Assembly: GCF_047425865.1 (NCBI RefSeq)
Contig: NZ_CP179735.1
Length of the DNA stretch: 64,000 nt
Strand: one strand, 5' to 3'
Source of the DNA: Macrococcoides equi
GTDB taxonomy: Bacteria > Bacillota > Bacilli > Staphylococcales > Staphylococcaceae
Part shown: one piece after another, positions 26,183 to 34,804 of the stretch
Layout: the number at the start of each line of letters is the position of its first letter
How positions within the stretch are numbered: position 1 is the stretch's first letter
Made by a program: the position numbers and the translations under genes
Notes under the pieces: model-generated
The model's input: only the letters and a program-made list of their open reading frames with translations
Told to the model about the DNA's origin: nothing
Databases searched by the model: none

Positions 26183-26446
26183 TTAAATGATAATTGATTC
26201 TTCAACAACTTCTACTAAACGGAAGCGTTTTGTAGCTGATAAAGGACGTGTTTCCATAATCTTAACGATATCGCCCATTTTAGCTGTGTTGTTTTCATCA
26301 TGTGCTTTATATTTTTTTGAGTACTTTACACGTTTACCGTATAAAGAATGAGTTTTGTAAGTTTCAACTAATACAGTGATTGTTTTATCCATTTTGTCAG
26401 ATACTACTTTACCTGTATAAACTTTACGGTCGTTTCTTTCGCTCAC
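26183..26446 (-). CDS. rpsQ: Ribosomal protein S17
   Basis: 87 residues, OB fold with YTGKVVSDKMDKTITVLVE and the MGDIVKIMETRPLSATKRF segment. A primary 16S rRNA-binding protein. Between rpmC and rplN. Confidence 0.97.
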   Translation of the reverse strand: MSERNDRKVYTGKVVSDKMDKTITVLVETYKTHSLYGKRVKYSKKYKAHDENNTAKMGDIVKIMETRPLSATKRFRLVEVVEESIII

Positions 26447-26472
26447 AAGAGTTCCCTCCTATTCCTTAAAAA

Positions 26473-26685
26473 TTATTTTTGTTCAGTTTTTTGTTGCTCG
26501 ATTTCTCTTTCACGTACAACAGTTTTCATACGCGCGATTGATTTTTTCACTTCGCGAATACGTGCTGTATTTTCAAGTTGACCTGTAGCTAACTGAAAGC
26601 GTAGGTTGAAAAGTTCCTCTTTAAGCGATTTTACTTTAGTTTCAATTTCAGAAGTGGTTAAATCTCTAATTTCCTTAGCTTTCAT
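26473..26685 (-). CDS. rpmC: Ribosomal protein L29
   Basis: 70 residues starting MKAKEIRDLTTSEIETK, two long helices, the last extended by a lysine- and glutamate-rich tail. The ATG at 26685 lies inside the end of rplP, giving an 11-base overlap. The longer reading to 26709 adds residues foreign to the family. It sits at the tunnel exit and binds SRP and trigger factor with L23. Confidence 0.96.
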   Translation of the reverse strand: MKAKEIRDLTTSEIETKVKSLKEELFNLRFQLATGQLENTARIREVKKSIARMKTVVREREIEQQKTEQK

Positions 26686-27109
26686 TTGTGTCACCACCCA
26701 ATTCTTCACGTTTTACAAACTTAGTTTTCACTGGAAGTTTGTGAGATGCTAAACGTAATGCTTCACGAGCTACTTCTTCTGATACACCCGCGATTTCGAA
26801 CATAATACGTCCAGGTTTTACTACTGCTACCCATCCTTCAACTGCACCTTTACCAGAACCCATACGTACTTCTAAAGGTTTTTTAGTATATGGTGTGTGA
26901 GGGAAGATTTTAATCCAAACTTTCCCGCCACGTTTCATGTAACGAGTCATTGCAATACGAGCTGATTCAATTTGACGAGAAGTGATCCAAGCTGCTGTAG
27001 TTGCTTGTAAACCAAATTCACCAAATGTTACTTCGTTTCCGCCTTTTGAACGACCAGTTGTTTTAGGTCTATGTTGACGACGGTATTTTACACGTTTAGG
27101 TAATAACAT
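26675..27109 (-). CDS. rplP: Ribosomal protein L16
   Basis: 144 residues beginning MLLPKRVKYRRQHRPKTTGR, with the RGGKVWIKIFPHTPYTKKP segment close to the A-site tRNA. It begins two bases after the rpsC stop and overlaps rpmC at its end. Confidence 0.98.
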   Translation of the reverse strand: MLLPKRVKYRRQHRPKTTGRSKGGNEVTFGEFGLQATTAAWITSRQIESARIAMTRYMKRGGKVWIKIFPHTPYTKKPLEVRMGSGKGAVEGWVAVVKPGRIMFEIAGVSEEVAREALRLASHKLPVKTKFVKREELGGDTNES

Positions 27110-27111
27110 TA

Positions 27112-27765
27112 TTATTTTCCTCCTTCACTAGACTTCTTTGTAGGAAGAACTTCACCACGATAGATCCATACTTTAACACCTAATTTACCGTAAGTAGTGT
27201 CTGCTTCTGCATGTGCATAATCGATGTCAGCACGTAATGTATGAAGTGGAACAGTTCCTTCTGAATATTGTTCAGCACGCGCGATATCTGCGCCGCCTAA
27301 ACGACCTGATACTTGAGTTTTGATACCTTTAGCACCTAACTTCATAGCACGACCGATAGCTTGTTTTTGAGCACGACGGAAAGATACACGGTTTTCTAAT
27401 TGACGTGCGATGTTTTCCGCAACTAATGTAGCGTCCATATCAACTTTCTTGATTTCAATAACGTTGATGTGTACACGTTTACCAGTTAAGTTGTTTAAAG
27501 CGTTACGTAATTTTTCAATTTCTGAACCGCCTTTACCGATAACCATACCAGGTTTACCAGTGTGGATAGCGATGTTAACACGATTCGCTGCGCGTTCGAT
27601 TTCTACACGAGAAACAGAAGCGTCTTTTAAGTTTTCTGCGATATATTTACGAACTTTTAAGTCTTCGTGTAATAGAGTAGCGAAATCTTTTTCTGCATAC
27701 CATTTCGCATCCCAGTCACGAATGATTCCGACACGAAGTCCGATAGGATTAATTTTTTGACCCAC
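27112..27765 (-). CDS. rpsC: Ribosomal protein S3
   Basis: 217 residues. A KH domain with GMVIGKGGSEIEKLR (about 73-87) and the C-terminal KLGVKVWIYRGEVLP. It forms the mRNA entry channel helicase with S4 and S5. Between rplV and rplP. Confidence 0.98.
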   Translation of the reverse strand: MGQKINPIGLRVGIIRDWDAKWYAEKDFATLLHEDLKVRKYIAENLKDASVSRVEIERAANRVNIAIHTGKPGMVIGKGGSEIEKLRNALNNLTGKRVHINVIEIKKVDMDATLVAENIARQLENRVSFRRAQKQAIGRAMKLGAKGIKTQVSGRLGGADIARAEQYSEGTVPLHTLRADIDYAHAEADTTYGKLGVKVWIYRGEVLPTKKSSEGGK

Positions 27766-27792
27766 TGTATTCCCTCCTTAATGAGATAATAA

Positions 27793-28170
27793 TTATTTAG
27801 CTTCTTCTGTAGTTACTTCTTTTTTTGAAGATTTAACTTCTTTTTCACCAACAACGATAGTGATGTGGCTTGTACGTTTGTTAATCGCACTTGCACGACC
27901 TTGTGCACGTGGACGGAAACGTTTTAAAGTTGGTCCTTCATTTGCATAAGCTTCTTTAACGATTAAAGTATCAATATTCATATCGTAGTTGTGCTCAGCG
28001 TTAGCTAAAGCTGACATTAATAACTTTTCAACTACTGGTGATGATGCTTTGTTTGTTAATTTTAAAATAGCAATAGCTTCCGCTACTTCTTTACCTCTGA
28101 TAAGATCTAAAACTAATCTCACTTTACGAGGTGCGATTCTGATTGTTCTTGCAACCGCTTTTGCTTCCAT
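27793..28170 (-). CDS. rplV: Ribosomal protein L22
   Basis: 125 residues with TIRIAPRKVRLVLDLIRGKE at the start and the long beta-hairpin LKRFRPRAQGRASAINKRTS that reaches into the peptide tunnel. The hairpin, where macrolide-resistance insertions occur, is of normal length. The C-terminal tail is lysine- and glutamate-rich. Between rpsS and rpsC. Confidence 0.97.
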   Translation of the reverse strand: MEAKAVARTIRIAPRKVRLVLDLIRGKEVAEAIAILKLTNKASSPVVEKLLMSALANAEHNYDMNIDTLIVKEAYANEGPTLKRFRPRAQGRASAINKRTSHITIVVGEKEVKSSKKEVTTEEAK

Positions 28171-28192
28171 GGTTATTCCTCCTTATTTGAAA

Positions 28193-28471
28193 TTAGCGTT
28201 TAGTTTTCTTGTCGTCTGCACCGTGACCTTTGTAAGTACGAGTTGGTGCGAATTCACCTAATTTATGTCCAACCATATCTTCAGTTACGTATACAGGTAC
28301 GTGTTTACGACCATCGTATACTGCGATAGTGTGTCCAATGAAATTCGGGAAAATTGTAGAGCGACGAGACCAAGTTTTGATTACTGTTTTTTTGCCGCCT
28401 TCCTCTAATGCTTCAACTTTTTTCATTAAGTGATCATCGATGAAAGGTCCTTTTTTTAGACTACGAGCCAT
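28193..28471 (-). CDS. rpsS: Ribosomal protein S19
   Basis: 92 residues starting MARSLKKGPFIDDHLMKKVE, with TWSRRSTIFPNFIGHTIAVY. It sits in the head of the small subunit. The 67 bases between it and rplB contain a small GC-rich hairpin (TTAGCGGC / GCCGCTAA, about 28501-28519). Confidence 0.98.
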   Translation of the reverse strand: MARSLKKGPFIDDHLMKKVEALEEGGKKTVIKTWSRRSTIFPNFIGHTIAVYDGRKHVPVYVTEDMVGHKLGEFAPTRTYKGHGADDKKTKR

Positions 28472-28538
28472 TATGGCGCCTCCCTCATGTCTTACTTCTT
28501 TGTTAGCGGCCTAAGCCGCTAACCTAAGTAAGTTATTA

Positions 28539-29369
28539 TTATTTTTTACGTCCACGAACGATAAGTTTGTTAGAACGGTTTTTCTTCTTACGAGTTTTCT
28601 TACCAAGAGTTGGTTTACCCCATGGTGACATTGGAGATGGACGACCGATTGAAGTACGACCTTCACCACCACCGTGTGGGTGATCGTTAGGGTTCATTAC
28701 AGAACCACGAACTGTTGGGCGGATACCTTTCCATCTAGAACGACCCGCTTTACCGATGTTGATTAATTCATGTTGCTCGTTACCAACTTGACCGATTGTA
28801 GCACGGCAAGTAGATAAGATCATACGAACTTCACCAGATTTTAAACGAACTAATACGTATTTACCTTCTTTACCAAGTACTTGAGCTGAAGCTCCAGCTG
28901 AACGTACTAATTGGCCACCCTTACCAGGTTTTAATTCGATATTGTGAATTACAGTACCTACTGGGATGTTTGCTAATGGTAATGCGTTACCTACTTTGAT
29001 ATCTGCTTCAGGACCGTTGAATACTTCAGTACCAACTTTTAATCCTTTAGGAGCGATGATGTAACGTTTTTCACCATCTAAGTAGTGTAATAAAGCGATA
29101 TTAGCTGAGCGGTTTGGATCGTACTCGATTGTTGCCACTTTCGCTGGGATACCATCTTTGTTACGTTTGAAATCAATTACACGGTATTGACGTTTATGAC
29201 CGCCACCTCTGTGACGTACTGTTAACTTACCTTGGTTATTACGACCCGCTTTTCTCGGAAGGGGCTCAAGTAATGACTTTTCAGGTGACGTTGACGTAAT
29301 TTCAGCGAAATCTGAACCTGTCATATTACGACGACCGTTTGTTATTGGCTTATAATGTTTAATTGCCAT
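28539..29369 (-). CDS. rplB: Ribosomal protein L2
   Basis: 276 residues. The conserved NPNDHPHGGGEGRTSIGRPS segment (about 223-242) contains the histidine near the peptidyl-transferase centre, and the C-terminus is the usual lysine-rich tail. Between rplW and rpsS. Confidence 0.98.
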   Translation of the reverse strand: MAIKHYKPITNGRRNMTGSDFAEITSTSPEKSLLEPLPRKAGRNNQGKLTVRHRGGGHKRQYRVIDFKRNKDGIPAKVATIEYDPNRSANIALLHYLDGEKRYIIAPKGLKVGTEVFNGPEADIKVGNALPLANIPVGTVIHNIELKPGKGGQLVRSAGASAQVLGKEGKYVLVRLKSGEVRMILSTCRATIGQVGNEQHELINIGKAGRSRWKGIRPTVRGSVMNPNDHPHGGGEGRTSIGRPSPMSPWGKPTLGKKTRKKKNRSNKLIVRGRKK

Positions 29370-29416
29370 TGTCGTTTTACCTCCTTAATGGTAAATGTTT
29401 ATTTTTTAGTTTAATT

Positions 29417-29692
29417 TTAGCTGAAGAAATCGATTGAACCGTCTTTTAAAGTAACGATCGCTTTTCTTCTTTTGTTTGTGTAACCGCTGTGACGGCCAAC
29501 ACGTTTTTTCTTAGCTTTGTAATTCATAACGTTTACTTTATCAACTTTTACATCGAAGATATCTTCGATAGCAATTTTGATTTGTGTTTTGTTTGCACGA
29601 GTATCTACATCAAATGTGTATTTATCTTGTGCCATTTGTTCAGATGAACGTTCTGTGATAACGGGGCGCTTAATGATATCGCGATTTTCCAT
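29417..29692 (-). CDS. rplW: Ribosomal protein L23
   Basis: 91 residues starting MENRDIIKRPVITERS, ending RRKAIVTLKDGSIDFFS. It is the docking point for trigger factor and SRP at the tunnel exit. It overlaps the rplD stop by one base. Confidence 0.97.
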   Translation of the reverse strand: MENRDIIKRPVITERSSEQMAQDKYTFDVDTRANKTQIKIAIEDIFDVKVDKVNVMNYKAKKKRVGRHSGYTNKRRKAIVTLKDGSIDFFS

Positions 29693-30315
29693 TAACCAAG
29701 CACCTCCTCTACTTTTTCAACTGCACCTTTAGTCATTACTACTTGGTTAGCATGAACGATATCTAAAACGTTTAAGCCAGTAGCAGTAATAACCGTTACG
29801 CCTGGGATGTTACGAGCAGATAATGCTACGTTTACATCTTCAGCTTCAACGATGAATAATACTTTTCTTGGTAATTCTAAAGTAGTAGTCATGTTTTTGA
29901 ATTCTTTTGTTTTAGGAGCATCAAATGTTAATGATTCTAAAACTGTAAATGCGTTTTCTTTTACTTTAGCTGATAAAGCTGAGCGTAAAGCTAAGCGACG
30001 CATTTTTTTAGGCATTTTGTAAGAATAGCTTCTTGGAGTTGGTCCGAATACGATACCACCACCACGCCATTGTGGAGCACGGATAGTACCTTGACGAGCA
30101 CGACCAGTACCTTTTTGCTTCCAAGGTTTACGTCCGCCACCGCGTACTGCTGAACGGTTTTTAACTGCGTGAGTACCTTGACGCATAGAAGCTCTTTGTA
30201 AATTGATTGCTTCGAATAATACATGTTGATTAGGTTCGATTCCGAATACACTTTCGTTTAATTCGATTGAACCAGCTTTTGTTCCATCTACTTTTAATAC
30301 ATCATAATTTGCCAT
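29692..30315 (-). CDS. rplD: Ribosomal protein L4
   Basis: 207 residues with the extended tunnel loop KQKGTGRARQGTIRAPQWRG (about 66-85). In Bacillus and Escherichia L4 also represses the S10 operon through its leader; a leader is present upstream of rpsJ here. Between rplC and rplW. Confidence 0.98.
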   Translation of the reverse strand: MANYDVLKVDGTKAGSIELNESVFGIEPNQHVLFEAINLQRASMRQGTHAVKNRSAVRGGGRKPWKQKGTGRARQGTIRAPQWRGGGIVFGPTPRSYSYKMPKKMRRLALRSALSAKVKENAFTVLESLTFDAPKTKEFKNMTTTLELPRKVLFIVEAEDVNVALSARNIPGVTVITATGLNVLDIVHANQVVMTKGAVEKVEEVLG

Positions 30316-30343
30316 TATGTTTGTTTCCTCCTTTCGTGGTTAC

Positions 30344-31006
30344 TTATTTATTACCTTTTTTGATTGAAGTTTGAATTTTAACTAAACCTTTTTTAGGTCC
30401 AGGTACATTACCTTTTACTAAGATAACGTTCGCTTCAGCGTCTACTTTAACGATTTCTAAGTTTTGCATAGTAACTGTATTACCACCCATACGGCCTGGT
30501 AATGCTTTACCTTTAAATACTTTAGAAGCGTCAGATGCCATACCCATTGAACCTGGGCGTCTGTGGTAACGAGAACCGTGACTCATAGGTCCGCGTGATT
30601 GACCGTGACGTTTAATAGCCCCTTGGAAACCTTTACCTTTAGAAACTCCTGTTACGTCAACGATGTCACCAGCTTGGAACGCGTCCACAGTGACTTCTTG
30701 ACCTACTTCGTAAGCATCAACGTCTACGTTTCTGAACTCACGAATGAAGCGCTTAGGTGCTGTGCCTGCTTTTTTAGCATGGCCTTCAGCTGGTTTCGTC
30801 GCAAATTTGTTTGATTTACGAGTTGCTTTGTAAGCTTGTTTGTCTTCAAAACCGATTTGGATTGATGAATATCCATCAACTTCTTCAGTTTTCTTTTGTA
30901 ATACTACGTTTTGTGCTGCTTCTACTACTGTAACTGGAATTAATTCACCGTTTTCAGCGAATACTTGTGTCATTCCAACTTTTCTTCCTAAGATTCCTTT
31001 GGTCAT
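30344..31006 (-). CDS. rplC: Ribosomal protein L3
   Basis: 220 residues. MTKGILGRKVGMTQVF at the start and the loop KRHGQSRGPMSHGSRYHR (about 137-155) that approaches the peptidyl-transferase centre are typical. The ATG at 31006 gives the family's standard N-terminus; an in-frame GTG 12 bases earlier overlaps the ribosome site. The spacing from GGAGG to the ATG is rather long, about 11 bases. Confidence 0.97.
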   Translation of the reverse strand: MTKGILGRKVGMTQVFAENGELIPVTVVEAAQNVVLQKKTEEVDGYSSIQIGFEDKQAYKATRKSNKFATKPAEGHAKKAGTAPKRFIREFRNVDVDAYEVGQEVTVDAFQAGDIVDVTGVSKGKGFQGAIKRHGQSRGPMSHGSRYHRRPGSMGMASDASKVFKGKALPGRMGGNTVTMQNLEIVKVDAEANVILVKGNVPGPKKGLVKIQTSIKKGNK

Positions 31007-31032
31007 CGAAAGTCGCACCTCCTACTTTTTAA

Positions 31033-31341
31033 TTATAATTTGATTTCGATGTCTACACCTGATGGTAAGTTTAAGCCCATAAGAGCATCAACTGTTTTCG
31101 GTGTTGGGTTAACAATGTCGATTAAACGTTTGTGTGTGCGTTGCTCAAACTGTTCACGAGAATCTTTGTACTTGTGAACGGCACGGATAATTGTATAAAC
31201 TGTTTTTTCCGTTGGTAACGGAATTGGTCCTGATACTTCTGCACCTGAACGTTTTGCAGTTTCTACGATTTTCTCAGCTGATTGATCGATTACACGGTGA
31301 TCATACGCTTTCAAACGAATACGAATTTTTTGTTTTGCCAT
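31033..31341 (-). CDS. rpsJ: Ribosomal protein S10 (NusE)
   Basis: 102 residues starting MAKQKIRIRLKAYDHRVIDQ. It is a small-subunit protein and also the NusE partner of NusB and NusG in antitermination. The ATG at 31341 has AGAGGAGG upstream; the open frame continues 66 bases further without a start signal. First gene of the S10 operon. Confidence 0.98.
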   Translation of the reverse strand: MAKQKIRIRLKAYDHRVIDQSAEKIVETAKRSGAEVSGPIPLPTEKTVYTIIRAVHKYKDSREQFEQRTHKRLIDIVNPTPKTVDALMGLNLPSGVDIEIKL

Positions 31342-31479
31342 AATTTTACCTCCTCTTATAACGTCTATTTTGGTTTGATAGACTTCTCCACGAAAATTGT
31401 CAAACACATCGCCATGGCAAAGCGGCCGGGTGTGTCAGTAACCTCTCGCTTCATCGCTTTTTAAAGTCCAACAGTAGAT
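31342..31479 (-). ncRNA. S10 operon leader
   Basis: The 138-base leader between the promoter and rpsJ contains the block GAGGTTACTGACACACCCGG and the adjoining GCCGCTTTGCCATGGCGA, which I remember as strongly conserved before rpsJ in staphylococci and Bacillus. It can form GC-rich hairpins. In Bacillus the S10 leader mediates repression by L4. The function here is inferred from position and that conservation. Confidence 0.6.
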
Positions 31480-31508
31480 ATAATACACGAATTCTTTTGA
31501 TTAAGCAA
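31480..31508 (-). promoter_or_regulatory. Promoter of the S10-spc-alpha operon
   Basis: On the minus strand TTGCTT (31503-31508) and TATTAT (31480-31485) are 17 bases apart. This is the only strong sigma-A promoter I see upstream of rpsJ. Confidence 0.75.
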
Positions 31509-31724
31509 TACTTTTGGCGATATTTATTAATTTATTTTAAAGAAACTCTAAATCTTTATTAATATTATGTAAATATCGGCGTATGTGTCATTATATTTAT
31601 CATAGTAGAAACTCTAAAAATGTCTAACTGAGCGTTTTTGCATAGGATTAGATTATACCATGTTATAATGTATATACAAAGAAAAAGTTTCAATTGTTAC
31701 TTTACTATTTTGGAGGAAGATATT

Positions 31725-32123
31725 TTGAAAAAACCTATAAAAATAATTTTATTGATACTTGGATTTATTATGCTTTTTAAAGAAGCGCTTTTAGGATTAC
31801 CCGTCTTCGGTGGGACATATGTCCTATCTCTAGGATGGGCGCCGCTCGGCACTAATATCAGCTTATATATTTTAATGCTGATTATTACTGCAGTTGATCG
31901 CACAAATGAAGCACGTGGTTCATTAAGTTTTATAGCAATTGTCGGAATTATAGCCAACTCAATTGCGTTCATTCCGTTTGTCGGTATGTTTATGCACTGG
32001 CTGATGTTTTTCCTGATGCTTGTATATATCGGTATCATCTTAAATACGCGTGAATATCGTGGTAACACGACTTACTATGATCAACGTCGCGCTGGTGAAA
32101 CAGTGAGAGAATATAGAAAATAA
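31725..32123 (+). CDS. Small integral membrane protein
   Basis: About 132 residues with four hydrophobic segments (about 5-23, 35-58, 68-85 and 88-108) and a polar tail. The TTG at 31725 is the likely start, with GGAGG seven bases upstream; the longer reading from 31638 has no ribosome site. An extended -10 (TGTTATAAT, 31661-31669) lies upstream. I do not recognise a characterised family. It converges on the purine permease gene across a shared terminator. Confidence 0.7.
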   Translation: MKKPIKIILLILGFIMLFKEALLGLPVFGGTYVLSLGWAPLGTNISLYILMLIITAVDRTNEARGSLSFIAIVGIIANSIAFIPFVGMFMHWLMFFLMLVYIGIILNTREYRGNTTYYDQRRAGETVREYRK

Positions 32124-32162
32124 AAAAATTCGGGACTCCTATTGGAATCCCGAATTTTTTAT
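32124..32162. terminator. Bidirectional terminator
   Basis: AAAATTCGGGA and TCCCGAATTTT arms with an inner TCC / GGA pair, flanked by A and T runs. It serves the membrane-protein gene and the converging permease gene. Confidence 0.85.
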
Positions 32163-33505
32163 TTACCCGGTACTTGTACTACAAACGTGAAATATAAGAT
32201 AAAAATAATTGCCATTGCGTACATAATCGGATGAATCTCTTTTCTTCTGCCTGCCATAATCATTGTAATTGGATAGAAAATAAATCCACATGCTATACCC
32301 GTCGCAATAGAATACGTTAAAGGCATCATAATAATTGTCAGGAATGCTGGGACAGCAACTTCAAATCGCTCCCAGTCAATACGTTTTAAGTTCGATACCA
32401 TGAGTACGCCAACAATCACTAATGCTGGTGCTGTAACAGCACTCGTTACTACCGCCATTAAAGGAGAGAAGAATAACGCTAACGCAAAGCATATTGCAGT
32501 AACTACACTTGCAAAGCCTGTACGAGCCCCAACTGCTACTCCTGCTGAAGATTCAATGTATGAAGTAGTCGTAGATGTACCAAAAATCGCTCCTGTAATC
32601 GTCGCTAATGAATCAGCGAATAATGCTCTTCCGGCACGTGGTAACTTATTATCTTTCACTAACCCTGCCTGGTTAGCGACTGCTACTAGTGTACCTGCAG
32701 TATCAAAGAAATCAATGAATAAAAATGTTAATACGACAATTAAGAAATGAATATTAAATATTTGATCAGGATGACCAAATGCTTCAAAAGCTTTACCGAA
32801 TGTTGGTTCAACGCTCGGTACTGAACCAATAATTTGTTTTGGCGCATCAATCAACCCAAATAATACACCAACAAGTGCAGTAATCACCATACCAATAAAG
32901 ATGCTACCTGGCACGTTTTTGGCCATCAAAATTACAGTTAGAATGATTCCTCCAACCGCTAACAATACGTGTGGGTCATGGATATTACCAAGCGAAACTA
33001 ATGTTGCTTGATTATCCGTTACGATACCTGCCCCTTTTAACCCAACAAAAGTGATAAATAATCCGATACCAGCGGAAACTGCCATTTTCAGTTCAAATGG
33101 AATCGCGTTAATAATTGTTTCACGTAATCCAGTCATTGTGAGCATTGCAAAGAATATACCTGAGCAAAGTACACCAGCAAGAGCTGTTTGCCATGGAATA
33201 TGATATTGTAATATAACCGTGAAAGCAAAGAATGCATTCAATCCCATCCCCGGCGCTAACGCGATAGGATAGTTCGCTATGATTCCCATGAAAAGACAAC
33301 CGACAATCGATGCTAAGATTGTTGCGACGAATACCGCTCCTGAATCCATACGCACACTATCAGGGAGACCCTTTACGTCTGCTAAAGAAAGCATCGCAGG
33401 GTTAACCGCTAATATGTAAGCCATTGATAAGAAAGTTGTTAAGCCACCAAGAATCTCTCTTTTATAGTTAGTGCCTAACTCATCAAATTTAAAATAATTT
33501 CTCAT
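32159..33505 (-). CDS. pbuG: NCS2-family purine permease (PbuG-like)
   Basis: 448 residues with about 12 to 14 membrane segments. Segments NYPIALAPGMGLNAFFAFTV (residues about 77-96) and FFDTAGTLVAVANQAGL are typical of the AzgA/PbuG branch, which takes up hypoxanthine, guanine or adenine with protons. It lies directly upstream of the S10 operon, as in staphylococci. No guanine riboswitch is present, but two PurBox-like CGAAC elements lie upstream. Exact substrate is inferred from the branch. Confidence 0.85.
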   Translation of the reverse strand: MRNYFKFDELGTNYKREILGGLTTFLSMAYILAVNPAMLSLADVKGLPDSVRMDSGAVFVATILASIVGCLFMGIIANYPIALAPGMGLNAFFAFTVILQYHIPWQTALAGVLCSGIFFAMLTMTGLRETIINAIPFELKMAVSAGIGLFITFVGLKGAGIVTDNQATLVSLGNIHDPHVLLAVGGIILTVILMAKNVPGSIFIGMVITALVGVLFGLIDAPKQIIGSVPSVEPTFGKAFEAFGHPDQIFNIHFLIVVLTFLFIDFFDTAGTLVAVANQAGLVKDNKLPRAGRALFADSLATITGAIFGTSTTTSYIESSAGVAVGARTGFASVVTAICFALALFFSPLMAVVTSAVTAPALVIVGVLMVSNLKRIDWERFEVAVPAFLTIIMMPLTYSIATGIACGFIFYPITMIMAGRRKEIHPIMYAMAIIFILYFTFVVQVPGK

Positions 33506-33549
33506 TGTGCACTTCCCTTTTTTAAATTTTATACTTGTATAGTCTAATC

Positions 33550-33608
33550 TGAGCGTTCGGAAAAATCAATATAATTTTTATATTATTAGCTTGAATGTTC
33601 GTTTTATA
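33550..33608 (-). promoter_or_regulatory. Candidate PurR boxes upstream of the purine permease
   Basis: On the minus strand AAAACGAACATT (about 33595-33606) and TTTTTCCGAACGCT (about 33551-33564) resemble the PurBox AWWWCCGAACWWT. They share orientation and are 42 bases apart; Bacillus PurBoxes are usually inverted and closer. A tentative regulatory reading only. Confidence 0.35.
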
Positions 33609-33749
33609 CCAAAAAGTAGGAGAATATCGATGAAGTAATTTTTTCTACTATAAATTTCTATCAAAACTACATCATTCTTTACGTGAAGTTCATATTCAGT
33701 TGAACTAACTTTGATATTAATGAACTATCTTAGTAAATTGGAGGATAAG

Positions 33750-34628
33750 ATGTTAAGACCACCACGAATGATGATATTAGAAGATGTACTAAAGAAAAGA
33801 CTAAAAGATTATTCATATAGTGATGATTACTATTTTGTCAGTTATGGTTTTTTAGGGGAACAGCAATTTGTGAATACTTTTCCCATTGCATCTCATCATA
33901 TTGAATTGTTTAATATCGTGTTGAAACATTACGGAACCTCTTTTGAGGTCGATCGATTAATCATAACCGGCGAATCAATTTATGCATTTGATATTAAGAA
34001 TCATAGCGGACAATATAATATAGATGGCGAAACCTGGACAAAACATTTTAAAACAATTAAAAGTCCTACAACACAATTTGATGTACTGGAGAAAGGTATG
34101 CAGCAAATAATCGGAGGTACCGATATACCTCACCAATTAGTCTGCAAAATGATATTTATCAATAAAACATTTACCATCAATAAAGATATCCACGGCGTAG
34201 TCACATATCATGAAATCCATCCTATTATGCGTGCAATGCGAAATGAACTCCCGTGCGGAGACGTTGAACATAGAATTAAAAATTACTTTGTTAGCCTTTC
34301 TCATCCCAATACACTTAATTATAAACGACCACAATTTGACATAACAGATATTGCAGGTGGTGTGATGTGTATGAAGTGTGAAGGTAAATTTGATATGGAG
34401 AGAAAAAATAGCCAAAGTACAGAGTGCCCGAACTGTGGACACCTTTCTAAAAAAGTGGATTTAATAAAAAATGCATTAGTAGAGTATGAATTACTAAAAG
34501 ATACAGGTTTTACCCATAAAGAAGCTCATCAATGGATTGGTATCGAATACCGCAATATTACGAATCGTGTTTTAAAGAAATATTTTGATTATAAGGATGG
34601 TTTTTATTGTTACAAGCATTCTTTATAA
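33750..34628 (+). CDS. NERD-domain protein with C-terminal zinc ribbon
   Basis: 292 residues. Residues about 20-150 match the NERD (nuclease-related) domain: GEQQF, the DRLIITGESIYAFDIKNHSG strands, with Asp-x-Lys at the putative catalytic position, and a QF..LEK helix. Residues about 205-230 hold CMKC and CPNC, a zinc ribbon. The tail contains a helix-turn-helix-like stretch. I start at the ATG at 33750, which has GGAGG five bases before it; the frame is open from 33711. Proteins of this kind are widespread in staphylococci and of unknown function, presumably acting on nucleic acid. Confidence 0.78.
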   Translation: MLRPPRMMILEDVLKKRLKDYSYSDDYYFVSYGFLGEQQFVNTFPIASHHIELFNIVLKHYGTSFEVDRLIITGESIYAFDIKNHSGQYNIDGETWTKHFKTIKSPTTQFDVLEKGMQQIIGGTDIPHQLVCKMIFINKTFTINKDIHGVVTYHEIHPIMRAMRNELPCGDVEHRIKNYFVSLSHPNTLNYKRPQFDITDIAGGVMCMKCEGKFDMERKNSQSTECPNCGHLSKKVDLIKNALVEYELLKDTGFTHKEAHQWIGIEYRNITNRVLKKYFDYKDGFYCYKHSL

Positions 34629-34654
34629 TGAATTGATGCATGGGTTGAGCTTGA

Positions 34655-34765
34655 GCCGGGCATAATCATGTAGTTTCTGCACGACTTCACATTGAGCTGG
34701 GCATTATCATATACTTTCTGCACAGGTCGACACTAAACCGGGCATTATCACTCTCATCATCTCCA
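34655..34765. repeat. Three imperfect 41-base tandem repeats
   Basis: The unit, containing CCGGGCATTATCAT then a TTTCTGCAC element, starts at about 34658, 34699 and 34740, exactly 41 bases apart; the third copy decays after about 20 bases. It lies in the gap between two converging genes. Too short and too irregular for a CRISPR array. It may be a copy of an interspersed intergenic repeat of the genus. Confidence 0.7.
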
Positions 34766-34768
34766 CAA

Positions 34769-34798
34769 AAATAGCGCACCTCAGCTGAGGCACGCTTA
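34769..34798 (-). terminator. Terminator of the SLC13 transporter gene
   Basis: AGCG, two unpaired bases, CCTC / GAGG and CGCT form a stem around AGCT; on the minus strand it is followed by ATTTTTG. It lies six bases beyond the transporter stop. Confidence 0.75.
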
Positions 34799-34804
34799 CT
34801 TCGT

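Noticed and set aside
33506..33710. Guanine riboswitch before the purine permease
   Set aside because: None of the conserved purine-aptamer loops are present on the minus strand; only PurBox-like motifs were seen.
34655..34765. CRISPR array
   Set aside because: The 41-base units are contiguous and imperfect, with no unique spacers and no cas gene nearby.
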